From Flavobacteriales bacterium (lineage in GTDB: Bacteria > Bacteroidota > Bacteroidia > Flavobacteriales > UA16): a stretch of 8,104 bases of DNA. The notes below the pieces were generated by a model, which saw only the letters and a list, made by a program, of their open reading frames with translations, made no database searches and was not told the DNA's origin. The stretch covers positions 1 through 8,104 of the forward strand of contig JAURKF010000335.1 in NCBI GenBank assembly GCA_030831885.1, in the 5' to 3' direction. Both the position numbers and the translations under genes were made by a program. Below are positions 7,574 through 8,104 of the stretch, piece after piece (positions within the stretch are counted from its first letter, which is position 1; each line of letters begins with the position of its first letter).

Positions 7574-8104
7574 TGAACAAGGTTCTCCATATCGCAATTT
7601 GTATAGTCATTGCGCTAGCTTCATGCAAGCCATGCGATCCGGAAATTACGCCCCAAGCAGAATTCAAGGCAACACCTTACAACTTAGTGATTCCGCCTCT
7701 ATTTCCGCCCATGGATATTCCTGCCGACAACCCGCTAACGGTAGAAGGTGTTCAATTGGGGCGATACCTTTTTTGGGAAAAAAAATTAAGTGCTGATGGC
7801 ACGCAGAGCTGCGGCTCCTGTCACTTGCCGGAACACGGATTTTCAGACCCCAATCAATTTAGTGTGGGGATTACCGGGGCTGTGGGTAATCGTCAATCGA
7901 TGGCACTTGTAAATCTCGGATGGGCGTACAATTATTTTTGGGATGGTCGCGCTGCAACATTAGAAGATCAGGTCATCGAGCCTATCATTAACCCTATTGA
8001 AATGAATAATACATGGGATGCCGCATTAACAGCGTTGCGCGCAGATCCAATCTATCCGCCATTATTCAAGGCTGCTTATGGCAGCGATGAAATCACGCAA
8101 GACA
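7570..8104 (+). CDS. Di-heme cytochrome c peroxidase / MauG / MbnH-like lipoprotein, second paralogue; 3' end cut by window
   Basis: The frame is open to the window end, giving the first 178 residues. It is a lipoprotein (lipobox LASC, Cys19). The mature part aligns with the preceding gene: PPMDIPADN (46-54) against PPVEFPADN, LGRYLFWEKKLSADGTQSC (63-81), then the first heme site CGSCH (81-85). The inter-heme region is canonical, YFWDGRAATLEDQ (122-134), followed by NPIEMNN with the catalytic-type Glu144. The second heme motif and the Met/Tyr ligand region would lie past the window end. Trp69 replaces the Tyr usual in the LFYD motif. An A8 run at 7778-7785 is read in frame and does not break the gene. 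The tandem arrangement suggests an old duplication. A role in oxidising the MbnP-like partner, or as a plain peroxidase, cannot be separated from this fragment. Confidence 0.88.
   Translation, partial: MMNKVLHIAICIVIALASCKPCDPEITPQAEFKATPYNLVIPPLFPPMDIPADNPLTVEGVQLGRYLFWEKKLSADGTQSCGSCHLPEHGFSDPNQFSVGITGAVGNRQSMALVNLGWAYNYFWDGRAATLEDQVIEPIINPIEMNNTWDAALTALRADPIYPPLFKAAYGSDEITQD

Noticed and set aside
7778..7785. Run of eight A in the second di-heme gene as a possible frameshift
   Set aside because: The frame continues correctly through it into the CGSCH heme motif, so the gene is intact as read.

Overview
The window looks like chromosomal DNA from a member of the Bacteroidota; the order cannot be resolved from sequence alone. 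The evidence is a large secreted protein of a type typical of type IX secretion (T9SS) bacteria in this phylum, a Bacteroidota-type -7 promoter box (TAnnTTTG), mostly absent Shine-Dalgarno sequences, and a RecB/AddA-like helicase-nuclease of the size usual there. Coding density is very high. There are five genes, two cut by the window edges, and no stretch of 300 bases lacks a gene. I see no RNA genes, mobile elements or CRISPR arrays.

Left half, minus strand: a UvrD/RecB-type helicase with a C-terminal PD-(D/E)XK nuclease domain (5679 down to 2560). It is followed 41 bp later by a long secreted protein (2518 down to beyond position 1). That protein has a signal peptide, an EF-hand-like loop and a fibronectin-III-like region; its C-terminus, where a T9SS sorting domain would lie, is outside the window. 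The helicase gene contains a perfect 13-bp inverted repeat (4857-4901) that is unlikely to be chance.

Right half, plus strand, divergent from the helicase across a 107-bp intergenic region: a three-gene operon joined by 4-bp ATGA overlaps. Gene 1 (5787-6554) is an MbnP-family lipoprotein. Genes 2 and 3 (6551-7573, and 7570 to beyond the window end) are tandem di-heme cytochrome c peroxidase/MauG/MbnH-like lipoproteins. In methanotrophs, the di-heme enzyme MbnH oxidises a tryptophan of MbnP to kynurenine to build a copper site. By analogy, this operon may encode a lipid-anchored protein whose tryptophan (candidates W147 and W149) is modified by one or both partners. The two peroxidase-like paralogues differ at a key position: the second keeps the FWDGR tryptophan of the family, while the first has Met there. 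They may therefore not be redundant. This operon is the most interesting part of the window.
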